Shown: positions 1 to 6,800 of the stretch, piece by piece
Layout of the letters: the number at the start of each line of letters is the position of its first letter
Position numbering within the stretch: position 1 is the first letter of the stretch
Translations under genes and position numbers: made by a program
NCBI GenBank assembly: GCA_016928495.1
Contig: JAFGKQ010000158.1
Location: 1 to 8,879, forward strand
DNA from: Candidatus Fermentibacterales bacterium
GTDB lineage: Bacteria > Fermentibacterota > Fermentibacteria > Fermentibacterales > JAFGKQ01
Length of the DNA stretch: 8,879 nt
Direction of reading: 5' to 3'
Notes under the pieces: model-generated
Told to the model about the DNA's origin: nothing
Seen by the model: only the letters and a program-made list of their open reading frames with translations
The model's database searches: none

Positions 1-1
1 A

Positions 2-292
2 TACCCCTGGGAGGCCCGTGGCTGGTGGAGCACCGACACCGAGGCCTGGCTGCTCTTCTACGATCCCGGTGATCTCGAACGAGTCGCCGCCGGTGACCTC
101 GAGCCCTGGCAGCCGCAGCCTTACGCCACTATGTGCCTGGACCGCTTCCTCTGCAGGGAGGACGATCCCGCCGAGCGAATGCACCGCCTGGGCCCCTGCT
201 GCTGCGACTCCGAGCGGGGCATCCTCTACGTGCTGGAGAATCGGGCATGGGAGGACCGCCCCGTGGTTCACGTCTGGGCGGTGAAGAGCTAG
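2..292 (+). CDS. 3' end of an unrecognised gene, possibly a secreted or beta-propeller protein (partial)
   Basis: An open frame enters from the left edge and runs 96 codons to a TAG at 290-292. Its composition is plausible for a real protein: many aromatic residues (PWEARGWWSTDTEAWLLFY near the left edge), a PWQPQPYAT stretch, a CCCD cluster around residues 66-69, and a closing run GILYVLEN followed by PVVHVWAV. A final strand of the type (G)LLYV.E...PVVHVW resembles the last blade of beta-propeller-like secreted proteins, but that is inference from pattern only. The start, and any signal peptide, lie outside the window. It converges on the MFS gene, leaving 103 bases between the two stops. 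I do not recognise the family. The five cysteines could mean disulfides in an exported protein or nothing at all. Confidence 0.7.
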   Translation, partial: YPWEARGWWSTDTEAWLLFYDPGDLERVAAGDLEPWQPQPYATMCLDRFLCREDDPAERMHRLGPCCCDSERGILYVLENRAWEDRPVVHVWAVKS

Positions 293-395
293 ACCGGGGA
301 GCGGGCCGGGGTTCCCTTCACCCATCCTCCCTCGAGACCACCGACCCCGCAGCCCGCCGGAAGGGTCTTCTCGGACTCCGGCAGGATGCCCGCGA

Positions 396-1796
396 TCACC
401 CCGTCTCTCCGGGCTTCGAGTCAGGAGAGCGTGATGCCTCCCCAGGCCTCGAAGGCGCCGGCTGCTCCTGTCCTCCGGCTCCCTCCTCGTCGAGGGGGCC
501 TATGCTGCGAAGACCGGGGAACAGCCTGGTCCAGGCACCGACGACGAGCAAGGTGCCTATCCCGCCGCTGACTACCGAGAGGACAGGCCCCGCGAAGTGT
601 GCGACCAGTCCGGACTCGAAGCCACCCAGCTCGTTGGAGGACCCGATGAAGATGCTGTTCACCGCCGAAACCCTGCCGCGCATCTCGTTGGGAGTCCGAA
701 GCTGGACGAGGGTATGCCTTATGACGATGCTGACGTTGTCGAAGAAGCCGGTGAGGAACAGGGCCGCCAGCGAGAGCCAGAAGCTCCGCGAGATGCCGAA
801 CACGATCGTGGCCAGCCCGAAGGCGGCGACGCACGACAGGAGTGTCCTGCCCGCCCTGCGCATTGGCGGAAGGTGCGCCAGCAGAAGTGCCATGACGATC
901 GCCCCGGCAGCCGGGGCGGCCCTGAGCCACCCGAGAACCTGCTCGGGACCCAGTCCCGGGGGAGCGCCCTCGATGATGTCCCTGGCGAAGATCGGGAGCA
1001 GGTATACGGCTCCTCCGAGCAGCACGGCGAACATGTCGAGGGAGATACAGCCGAGGATGGTGCTCCTCCGCCACACGAAGCGCAGGCCCTCCGCGACCTG
1101 CCTGAGCATGTCCCCCCGCTCGGTCCGCCGGGCGTCCCGGACTCGCAGCCGGGCCAGGAGCACGATGTAGCAGAGAGAGGTCGCGGCGCAGAACAGATAG
1201 GCGGCGGGCAGGCTGCGCGAGATGATCATCCCCCCGATAGCAGGACCCGCGACTGCCGAGAGATGTGTCAGTGTGCTCCGCCACTTCACCGCGGCCTCGA
1301 ACTGCCCGGAAGGCACCACCAGCGGCAGGAGGGCCTGTCTTGCGGGTCCCGCGAGACGCTGGAAGGCGGCATCGAGGAACAGAAGGGCGTACATCCACTC
1401 TACCTGGCCCCTCATCATGCTGAACAGAGCCAGACCAGCAGACGTTGCCGTGGCTCCTGCCATTCCAGCGATCATTACCTTGCGCCTGTCGAACACGTCA
1501 GCCAGGTAGCCGGCAGGCAGCGTCAGCAGGAACATCGGCAGAGCCTGCATGAGCCCGATCAGGCCGAGCGCGAGGGCCTCGTTGGTCCTGGTATACATCT
1601 CCCAGCCGATAGCGAGGCTCTGGGCAGAGGTCCCTACATGCACGAGCAGGTTCCCGAGAACCAGGCTCCTGAACCCGGGCAGGGCGAGCACCTTGTAGGG
1701 ATCGTGGCGGGGCTTCAGGACGGGGTCTCCCTTCCTCGGTGCGGTGGTGTCATCTCCGGAGCGTACGCCACAGAATATCCGAACCCGGCGCCGCAT
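396..1796 (-). CDS. MFS transporter, MFS_3/EntS-like exporter group
   Basis: A 466-residue integral membrane protein of the major facilitator superfamily, probably a proton-driven exporter in the inner membrane. The substrate cannot be read from sequence. Hydrophobic helices start near residue 41 and recur to about residue 425, consistent with 10-12 segments. The loop 2-3 signature is visible as GYLADVFDRRKVM (96-108). The stretch MRGRVSAVNSIFIGSSNELG (372-391), followed by FESG, is typical of the MFS_3 (enterobactin exporter/EntS-like) group and is the main basis for the call. The tail after residue 432 is hydrophilic and rich in Gly, Pro, Glu and Ser. The ATG at 1796 has a modest Shine-Dalgarno (ACAGGG, 7 bases away) but gives an unusually long 40-residue lead before helix 1. 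A CTG at 1718 has a stronger ribosome site (see findings). The gene is transcribed away from the malic enzyme gene. Confidence 0.9.
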   Translation of the reverse strand: MRRRVRIFCGVRSGDDTTAPRKGDPVLKPRHDPYKVLALPGFRSLVLGNLLVHVGTSAQSLAIGWEMYTRTNEALALGLIGLMQALPMFLLTLPAGYLADVFDRRKVMIAGMAGATATSAGLALFSMMRGQVEWMYALLFLDAAFQRLAGPARQALLPLVVPSGQFEAAVKWRSTLTHLSAVAGPAIGGMIISRSLPAAYLFCAATSLCYIVLLARLRVRDARRTERGDMLRQVAEGLRFVWRRSTILGCISLDMFAVLLGGAVYLLPIFARDIIEGAPPGLGPEQVLGWLRAAPAAGAIVMALLLAHLPPMRRAGRTLLSCVAAFGLATIVFGISRSFWLSLAALFLTGFFDNVSIVIRHTLVQLRTPNEMRGRVSAVNSIFIGSSNELGGFESGLVAHFAGPVLSVVSGGIGTLLVVGAWTRLFPGLRSIGPLDEEGAGGQEQPAPSRPGEASRSPDSKPGETG

Positions 1797-1815
1797 GGCA
1801 CATCCCTGTCGCCGC

Positions 1816-1832
1816 GCCCGCTCTCAGCGGGC
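1816..1832 (-). promoter_or_regulatory. Inverted repeat in the MFS gene leader
   Basis: GCCCGCT (1816-1822) and AGCGGGC (1826-1832) form a perfect 7-bp stem with a 3-base spacer, 20 bases upstream of the MFS ATG. It could be an operator or a leader hairpin. Nothing in the sequence identifies a binding protein, and in GC-rich DNA a repeat this short may be chance. Confidence 0.3.
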
Positions 1833-1893
1833 TGTGCTTGTGTTCATGCAGAATGCAGACTCCGGTTTCATCGGAATTCCTGAGTGCATCGGC

Positions 1894-1927
1894 TTGACGA
1901 GGAAGGGCAATAGGTTCTATTGAACCT
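1894..1927 (+). promoter_or_regulatory. Possible promoter with overlapping palindromic operator, upstream of malic enzyme
   Basis: TTGACG (1894-1899) is a good -35 match on the + strand. The region 15-17 bases downstream holds only a weak -10 (TTCTAT or similar). That region lies in the AT-richest part of the gap and overlaps a palindrome, AGGTTC-TATT-GAACCT (1912-1927), which has 6-bp arms and a 4-base spacer. The geometry suits a dimeric repressor blocking the promoter. Transcription from here would give the malic enzyme mRNA a leader of roughly 140 bases. Confidence 0.3.
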
Positions 1928-2070
1928 GCTGATTTCTTCTGAGACGCAAGCAACTGAAGGAATCACCCATCCCAGGAGGAGCCTGAAAGACACCACCCGG
2001 TACAGGCGATCTCGATGGCCAGGCGCGTCCGGCCTGGCCGCTTTCCCGAAGCACCCGGAAAGGGGTAGCA
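1928..2070 (+). other. Leader region of the malic enzyme gene
   Basis: No gene is seen here. It contains a strong orphan Shine-Dalgarno-like run, AGGAGGAG (1974-1981), with no ATG, GTG or TTG at the right distance. An in-frame TGA at 1984-1986 rules out extending the malic enzyme further upstream. I compared it by eye with the conserved cores of TPP, glycine, SAM and c-di-GMP riboswitches and found no convincing match. Confidence 0.35.
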
Positions 2071-3708
2071 GTGATGAACAGCGCGGAGCTCCCGAGGGGA
2101 ATCAACCTCCTGCACGACCCGGTCCTGAACAAGGGCACGGCCTTCACCAGGGCCGAGCGCAAGGCTCTCGGTCTCGAGGGCATGCTGCCGGACAGGGTGC
2201 ATACCCAGGACGAGCAGGTAATGCGTGTCATGGGCAACTACCGCAGGAAGAACACGGACCTCGAGCGCTACATTCATCTCATCGCTCTGCAGGACAGGAA
2301 CGAGACCCTCTTCTACAGGGTACTCGTAGATCACATCGAGGAGCTCCTGCCAATAGTCTACACCCCGGTTGTCGGTCAGGCCTGCCAGGAGTACGGCCAC
2401 ATCTTCCGTCGTCCCAGGGGCCTGTTCATCTCTGCCGACCACAAGGGCCACATGAGGGACATCCTCAGAAACTGGCCCTACAGCGACATCCTCGTGATAG
2501 TCGTCACGGATGGAGAGCGCATACTGGGCCTGGGCGACCAGGGCGCCGACGGGATGGGAATACCGGTGGGCAAGCTCACCCTGTACACCGCCTGCGCCGG
2601 GGTCAACCCGCTGCAGTGCCTTCCTGTCACGCTAGACGTGGGCACGGACAACCAGGCGCTCCTCAATGACCCCCTCTACATCGGCTCGAGAAGGGAGCGC
2701 ATCCGCGGCCCCGAGTACGACGAGATCGTGGACGAGTTCATGGAGGCCTGCCTCGAGGTCTTCCCGGATGCCCTCGTCCAGCTCGAGGACTTCGGGGGCG
2801 GGAACGCCTTCCGCCTGCTCGAGCGCTATCGCGACAAGTACTGCACCTTCGACGACGACATCCAGGGCACAGGCTCGGTCGCCCTCGCCGGGGTCATGTC
2901 GGCTCTGCGCATGACGAAGAGCAGGATGTCGGACCAGAAGTTCCTGTTCCTGGGTGCCGGGCAGGCAGGCATCGGCATAGCGGATACCCTCGTCGCCTGC
3001 ATGGTCAAGGAGGGCCTGAGCCTCGAGGAGGCAAGGGGAAGGTGCTGGCATTTCGACTACCGCGGCATGCTCTCCGACCAGAGGACGGACATTGCGGTCC
3101 ACCAGAAACCCTACGCCCACAAGGTGGACTTCGAGAACAACCTCCTGGCAGCGGTCAAGCACCTTCGTCCCACTGGCCTGATCGGCGTGTCCGGGCAGCC
3201 CGGGCTGTTCAACGAGGCCATCCTGACGGAGATGGCATCCATCAACGAGCAGCCGATCATCTTCGCTCTCTCCAACCCGACCTCCAAGGCGGAGTGCACC
3301 GCTGAGAGCGCTTACAGGTTTACCGACGGCCGCGCGATCTTCGCCTCCGGGAGCCCATTCTGCCCGGTGGAGATCGGCGGGTCCCTCAAGGTCTCCGGCC
3401 AGTGCAACAACTCTTACATCTTCCCCGGTGTCGGTCTCGGTGTGGTCGGCACGAAGGCTACGCGGGTCGTGGACGAGATGTTCGTAGCGGCCGCCGAGGC
3501 CCTGGCGAAAGAGGTGACCTGGGAGGACCTCGAGAAGGGCAGTGTCTTCCCGCCCCTCACGAGGATCAGGGACGTCTCCCTGACCATCGCGACCGCCGTG
3601 GCGGAGATGGCGTTCGACATGGGCCTGGCCAGGGACGAGAGGCCGGCGGACGTGCGCAAGTATCTGCAGCAACAGGTCTACGAGCCCCGCTACAGGGACT
3701 ACGTATAG
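2071..3708 (+). CDS. maeA: NAD-dependent malic enzyme (decarboxylating)
   Basis: Cytoplasmic enzyme that oxidatively decarboxylates malate to pyruvate and CO2, passing electrons to NAD(P)+. It links the C4 acids of the TCA cycle to pyruvate. At 545 residues it matches the long bacterial/eukaryotic malic enzyme class (E. coli MaeA, human ME2), not the short MaeB type. Visible active-site residues are Tyr97 in VYTPVVGQAC, Lys168 in GIPVGKL, and metal ligands Glu239-Asp240 (LEDFGGGNAF) and Asp263 (FDDDIQGTG). These align with human ME2 Tyr112, Lys183, Glu255, Asp256 and Asp279. The Rossmann motif GAGQAGIG lies at 295-302 and ALSNPTS at 399-405. The start is GTG at 2071 or the adjacent ATG at 2074; AAGGGG at 2060-2065 sits 8 bases from the ATG, which I favour. 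The gene looks intact. NAD versus NADP preference cannot be settled from sequence. Confidence 0.97.
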   Translation: MMNSAELPRGINLLHDPVLNKGTAFTRAERKALGLEGMLPDRVHTQDEQVMRVMGNYRRKNTDLERYIHLIALQDRNETLFYRVLVDHIEELLPIVYTPVVGQACQEYGHIFRRPRGLFISADHKGHMRDILRNWPYSDILVIVVTDGERILGLGDQGADGMGIPVGKLTLYTACAGVNPLQCLPVTLDVGTDNQALLNDPLYIGSRRERIRGPEYDEIVDEFMEACLEVFPDALVQLEDFGGGNAFRLLERYRDKYCTFDDDIQGTGSVALAGVMSALRMTKSRMSDQKFLFLGAGQAGIGIADTLVACMVKEGLSLEEARGRCWHFDYRGMLSDQRTDIAVHQKPYAHKVDFENNLLAAVKHLRPTGLIGVSGQPGLFNEAILTEMASINEQPIIFALSNPTSKAECTAESAYRFTDGRAIFASGSPFCPVEIGGSLKVSGQCNNSYIFPGVGLGVVGTKATRVVDEMFVAAAEALAKEVTWEDLEKGSVFPPLTRIRDVSLTIATAVAEMAFDMGLARDERPADVRKYLQQQVYEPRYRDYV

Positions 3709-3723
3709 GCCCGGACAGGCTGC

Positions 3724-3984
3724 TCAGGCTTCCGACGAGCGCCTGCTGCGCATCAGCTCCTCGCTGATCGGCTCGAGCTTCCCGGTGGAGAACACGAACT
3801 CCACCGGGAAGCCGAAGTACTCGCATATCCTGAATGCCAGATCCAGGCTGGGGTTGTACTCCTGCCTCTCCAGATAGCCGATCGTCTGCGGGTTCACGCC
3901 CACGGCGCCGGCCAGCTCCTTGCGTGACACGCCGCGCTCGGACCTGAGCACGGCTATGCGGTTGTAGATCCGGCGGGCCTTCAT
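3724..3984 (-). CDS. Small XRE-family (YgzD/Cro-C1-type) transcriptional regulator
   Basis: An 86-residue DNA-binding protein that is almost entirely a Cro/C1-type helix-turn-helix. Helices run from about residue 5 to 64, with the recognition unit near 23-40 (ELAGAVGVNPQTIGYLER). The stretch YNPSLDLAFRICEYFGFPVE (43-62) is the hallmark of the short YgzD-like regulators, where N-PSL-LAF-I is conserved. A short charged tail follows. Its ATG (3984-3982) overlaps the TGA of the upstream membrane protein gene as ATGA, which indicates translational coupling and one transcript. It plausibly represses its own promoter (see the 8-bp inverted repeat upstream of the pair), but this is inference. The 3' half of the gene holds a perfect 14-bp inverted repeat at 3777-3812. 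The longer open frame running upstream of this ATG is a shadow of the membrane protein gene. Confidence 0.9.
   Translation of the reverse strand: MKARRIYNRIAVLRSERGVSRKELAGAVGVNPQTIGYLERQEYNPSLDLAFRICEYFGFPVEFVFSTGKLEPISEELMRSRRSSEA
3752..3812. repeat. Two adjacent inverted repeats (6-bp and perfect 14-bp) inside the regulator gene
   Basis: ATCAGC-TCCTC-GCTGAT (3752-3768) is followed by GCTTCCCGGTGGAG (3777-3790), an 8-base loop AACACGAA, and CTCCACCGGGAAGC (3799-3812). The second is a perfect 14-bp stem. Both lie 44-104 bases past the malic enzyme stop on the + strand, and inside codons for GFPVEFVFSTGKL of the convergent regulator. They could end malic enzyme transcription, or both convergent transcripts, but neither side has a T-run, so an intrinsic terminator in the classical sense is not shown. 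Confidence 0.75.
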
Positions 3985-4436
3985 GCGGCAGCCCCGGGCA
4001 CCTCTGCGACGGACCACGCGAGAACGGCACCGGGCAGCGTGTGCGCCAGGTAGATCATGCTCCCTACCAGCGGCACGGTCAGAGGGAAGTCGATCCCGGG
4101 AACCAGCCTGTAGAAGACCGCGTGCGCGAGCATCAGGAGCAGGCAGACCACCGTGAACCAGGCATAGGACCTCCCCAGAGCGCGGTGGGTCTCCTGAAGC
4201 TCCCGTTCGTCGAGGGACTCCGCCCTCGCGTGAGTCAGCCTCCACAGCCCGGTCCTCCGGTGCAGGGGAAAGAATGTCAGAACGATGCCGGCAAAGGAAG
4301 CCAGGCCCAGCACATCGACCAGGTGCCCGGCGGAGTGGTCCGATGAGGCGAAGTAGAAGAGCACGTTCATCACCGCCAGCAGGCCGTAGTTCACGATCAC
4401 TGCTACCCGTCTGTTGCTCCTGGACTCGCAGATCAT
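3981..4436 (-). CDS. Four-helix integral membrane protein paired with XRE regulator (DUF2178/DUF3796-like)
   Basis: A 151-residue inner-membrane protein with four hydrophobic segments, near residues 11-31, 36-57, 90-110 and 119-143. A cytoplasmic-looking loop between helices 2 and 3 contains ARAESLDERELQETHRALGR. An (L)DERE motif before a transmembrane helix recalls the small uncharacterised membrane families DUF2178 and DUF3796, which often sit beside a short YgzD-type regulator. The family assignment is therefore tentative. The ATG at 4436 is supported by AGGGGGAG five bases upstream, and longer open-frame extensions lack such a site. Its stop overlaps the start of the regulator gene by ATGA. 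No catalytic motif is visible. Possible roles include sensing a membrane signal and controlling the regulator, but no function can be claimed. Confidence 0.85.
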   Translation of the reverse strand: MICESRSNRRVAVIVNYGLLAVMNVLFYFASSDHSAGHLVDVLGLASFAGIVLTFFPLHRRTGLWRLTHARAESLDERELQETHRALGRSYAWFTVVCLLLMLAHAVFYRLVPGIDFPLTVPLVGSMIYLAHTLPGAVLAWSVAEVPGAAA

Positions 4437-4477
4437 GGTGTCTCCCCCTGCGCGAAGGTGTCTGACGTTTCGTTGTA

Positions 4478-4506
4478 AATATGCGCACATCGGACCAGAA
4501 ACACAA
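4478..4506 (-). promoter_or_regulatory. Candidate promoter for the membrane protein/regulator pair
   Basis: Read on the minus strand, TTGTGT (4506-4501) and CATATT (4483-4478) are separated by 17 bases, in the most AT-rich patch of this gap and about 40 bases upstream of the ATG at 4436. Both boxes are imperfect matches to the sigma-70 consensus. Confidence 0.35.
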
Positions 4507-4513
4507 CTGGGGA

Positions 4514-4547
4514 CACGCACCTTAATCACCGCATGTCCCGGTGCGTG
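4514..4547. promoter_or_regulatory. 8-bp inverted repeat, candidate operator
   Basis: CACGCACC (4514-4521) and GGTGCGTG (4540-4547) are perfect inverted arms with an 18-base spacer, starting 7 bases beyond the candidate -35 of the minus-strand pair. A second overlapping inverted repeat, ATCAC (4525-4529)/GTGAT (4545-4549), lies inside. The position suits a binding site for the encoded XRE regulator, which is inference. Confidence 0.35.
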
Positions 4548-4835
4548 ATACTCCGTCGTCCTGCTCGGCTTCCGCCGAAGCGTCCATCCGCATCTACTGA
4601 ACGCCGCGAGGCGCCCTCGGGTTGTCCTGCGGTCCGTGCACACCCGAAACGCAGCAGGCTCTCCAGTGGCCCGCGATCGTTGTCTCGTCCCTCCTCCACG
4701 GCTATTTTCCCGGTTGGATGCCGGGATCCCGAGAACCGTACGCTCTGCAGGCACAAGGGGCCACGTCTTCGAGACAGGGTAGGTGCGCGGCGTTCGGGTG
4801 CACGGTGATCAGTGGCTGATGCGGCGCTCTGGAAT
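4548..4835. other. Rest of the divergent intergenic region
   Basis: No protein-coding gene is supported here. Open frames through it have the Arg/Pro/Ser-rich composition typical of shadows in GC-rich DNA. It contains a small hairpin, TCCCGG (4708-4713)/CCGGGA (4721-4726), with a 7-base loop. A promoter for the propeller protein gene must lie here, but I see no convincing -35/-10 pair. Confidence 0.4.
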
Positions 4836-4848
4836 GGAGGCGGAGAAG

Positions 4849-6723
4849 ATGTCCTCGAGGTTTCTCGTTCTGGCGGCAGTCCTGACTTCCTTTCCGTCCT
4901 CCTTCGGATACACGCACTCGCAGTCCGATTGGAGCGAGGGCCCCGGGGCTCTGGGACCGAATACCCAGTGGACCGACCAGTTCTGGCAGAGCTACCAGAT
5001 GGAATACTCGATGAGCGACTCCCTTCTTCTCTTCTTCTGCCAATTCGGCGAGGAAAACGTCATCGATGACTCGCTCGGCTTCCCGGACATCATCCTTGCC
5101 GCGGACATCAACGGCGATGACCTCATGGACATCCTCTGTACGAGACTGGACTACGACGAGGGACCTGACATCCTCTGGTGGGAGAACTCGGATGGATCAG
5201 GTCTCAACCTCGTCGAGCACGTCGTCACGGGCTCCCTGAACGGGATCACCTGCGCCGTCACTGCAGACATCGATGGAGACGGGGACGAGGATGTGCTGGG
5301 TGTCTCCGGCTACGTCGAACGTATCGCCTGGTGGGAAAACGCCGATGGTCACGGCACCTCCTGGGCGGAGCATCAGGTATCCGACTCGTTCGCCGGGTCA
5401 CGCCATGCAGATGCCGATGATATCGATGGCGACGGGCATACCGACGTTGTCGCCGTAAGCACCACAGGGAACGTTGCCTGGTGGGAGAATGCCGACGGCT
5501 CCGGCACCTCATGGACGGAGCACTCGATAGACAGCGGTTACGGCACCACCATCAACGTGATACTGGCTGATATCGATGGTGACGAGGACAACGACGTCGT
5601 TGCCGGATCCTACAGCCTCCAGCGGGTCTACTGGTGGGAGAACACGGATGGCTCCGGAGGTTCATGGACCGTGCACCTGATGGACCTGCTCCAGGATCCG
5701 GCGAAGTCGATCGAGGCCGCGGATATCGACGGCGATGACGACACGGATGTTCTGCTGGCCTGCTACGACAATCAGGGCTTCGTGCTCTGGCTGGAGAACG
5801 ACGACGGGGCCGGAAGCTCCTGGACGGAGCATCAGATAGACTATCCATTCGCGGGAGCCAGTTGGGCCTGCACAGGTCATCTCGACAGCGATGAGCACCT
5901 CGACGTGATTGCCTCGGGCTGGTCCGAGGAGATAACCTACTGGCTGAACACGGATGGATCGGGAACGGTCTGGCAGGAGATGTCAATCTCGGGGGGCCTC
6001 GACGCAGCCCGATGCGTCTCCACCGCCGATATCAACTCCGATGGGTTCGTTGATGCGCTGGCGTGTGACAACGCCGGCACGGGCATCGCGGCATGGTACG
6101 ACGGCGCCCTCTACCCAGACCATGGATGGCTGGAATCATCCATACTCTGGATAACCACGTACTACGAGCCGCCTCAGTGGAAGCAGCTTTCCTGCGTCGT
6201 GGACGAGCCGGTCGGCACCTCGACGAGCTTCCAGGTCAGAGCCTCCGATGACTACACGAACATGGGTCCGTGGTCCGATACACTTCCGCCCCCCATAGGA
6301 CTCGATACGATCCCGGAGGTCTCACCCGGGGACCGGTACATCCAGTACCGCGTGTTCCTCTGGACCGAAGACCAGGCATCCACCCCAGTCCTGGACAGCG
6401 TTGTCGTCTGGTGGGAAGACCCGCTCTCGATCGAATCCGGCTCAGGGCTGGTGGAGCCCGGCGCCTGTCTGGCGGAGATAAGCCCCAATCCCGCAATTGG
6501 CACGGCATGGCTGCAGATCACGATGCCGGTCAGAGAGCAGCTCGTCCTCTCCGTCTTCGATCTGACGGGACGACTGATACTCAGGACCGACCCGGTCGAC
6601 TACCAGATTGGCACACACAGAATACCGCTGGCAGGACTGGACCCCGGACTGTACTTCTGTCACCTGCGGGCCGGAGACTACTCCGGCCGGGAGTGCTTCG
6701 TCCTGCTCGCGGACCAGGAGTAG
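4849..6723 (+). CDS. Secreted seven-bladed VCBS/FG-GAP propeller protein with type IX-like C-terminal sorting domain
   Basis: A 624-residue exported protein. ATG 4849 is chosen because GGAGG (4836-4840) lies 8 bases upstream and a signal peptide (MSSRFLVLAAVLTSFPSSFG) begins exactly there; upstream in-frame ATG codons lack both. Seven repeats follow, each with an acidic loop and usually a WWEN(A/T)DGSG...W.EH strand. The loops start at about residues 86, 140, 191, 241, 292, 344 and 394, so the spacing is 50-54. DIDGDGD-type loops are calcium-binding in VCBS/FG-GAP and integrin-alpha propellers, and seven repeats would close one propeller. Blade 6 has His344 in place of the first Asp (HLDSDEH). 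Residues 440-535 look like a beta-sandwich linker. The C-terminus has ISPNP (544-548), LSVFDLTGRLI (567-577) and GLDPGLYFCHLRAG, a sorting domain for surface attachment or secretion. Likely roles are adhesion or ligand binding; no enzyme motif is seen. Confidence 0.92.
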   Translation: MSSRFLVLAAVLTSFPSSFGYTHSQSDWSEGPGALGPNTQWTDQFWQSYQMEYSMSDSLLLFFCQFGEENVIDDSLGFPDIILAADINGDDLMDILCTRLDYDEGPDILWWENSDGSGLNLVEHVVTGSLNGITCAVTADIDGDGDEDVLGVSGYVERIAWWENADGHGTSWAEHQVSDSFAGSRHADADDIDGDGHTDVVAVSTTGNVAWWENADGSGTSWTEHSIDSGYGTTINVILADIDGDEDNDVVAGSYSLQRVYWWENTDGSGGSWTVHLMDLLQDPAKSIEAADIDGDDDTDVLLACYDNQGFVLWLENDDGAGSSWTEHQIDYPFAGASWACTGHLDSDEHLDVIASGWSEEITYWLNTDGSGTVWQEMSISGGLDAARCVSTADINSDGFVDALACDNAGTGIAAWYDGALYPDHGWLESSILWITTYYEPPQWKQLSCVVDEPVGTSTSFQVRASDDYTNMGPWSDTLPPPIGLDTIPEVSPGDRYIQYRVFLWTEDQASTPVLDSVVVWWEDPLSIESGSGLVEPGACLAEISPNPAIGTAWLQITMPVREQLVLSVFDLTGRLILRTDPVDYQIGTHRIPLAGLDPGLYFCHLRAGDYSGRECFVLLADQE

Positions 6724-6726
6724 AAG

Positions 6727-6800
6727 GCCCCGCCGGGGCGCACTGCTCTTCGCGTTCCGCACCATCCGTACCGGGAAGCACCCGGTGCCGCATTGTGCGG
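6727..6800 (+). terminator. Three tandem hairpins after the propeller protein gene
   Basis: GCCCC-GCC-GGGGC (6727-6739) starts 4 bases after the stop. It is followed by ACCGGG-AAGCA-CCCGGT (6770-6786) and CCGCA-TTG-TGCGG (6788-6800). There is no T-run, so this is a hairpin cluster in the 3' untranslated region that may end or stabilise the transcript; it is not a proven intrinsic terminator. Confidence 0.4.

Noticed and set aside
597-1883. Long + strand open frame of 428 codons opposite the MFS gene
   Set aside because: It is the antisense shadow of a clear MFS protein, with low-complexity charged composition and no domain motif.
1915-1990. TPP-riboswitch-like string TTGAACCTG in the malic enzyme leader
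   Set aside because: The CTGAGA element and the rest of the conserved core are missing; a nine-base match is chance.
2632-3672. Minus-strand open frame of 346 codons opposite the malic enzyme
   Set aside because: It is a shadow of a gene whose catalytic residues are all conserved; its composition is typical of GC-rich antisense frames.
3985-4506. Extension of the XRE regulator frame upstream to a 260-residue protein
   Set aside because: This part is the out-of-frame shadow of the membrane protein gene; the ATGA overlap and the family length fix the regulator start at 3984.
4783-4848. 22-residue N-terminal extension of the propeller protein
   Set aside because: It would bury the signal peptide; the ATG at 4849 has GGAGG at ideal spacing.
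5080-6110. Tandem DNA repeats
   Set aside because: The periodicity is at protein level (propeller blades); the nucleotide copies are too diverged to be called a DNA tandem repeat or CRISPR.
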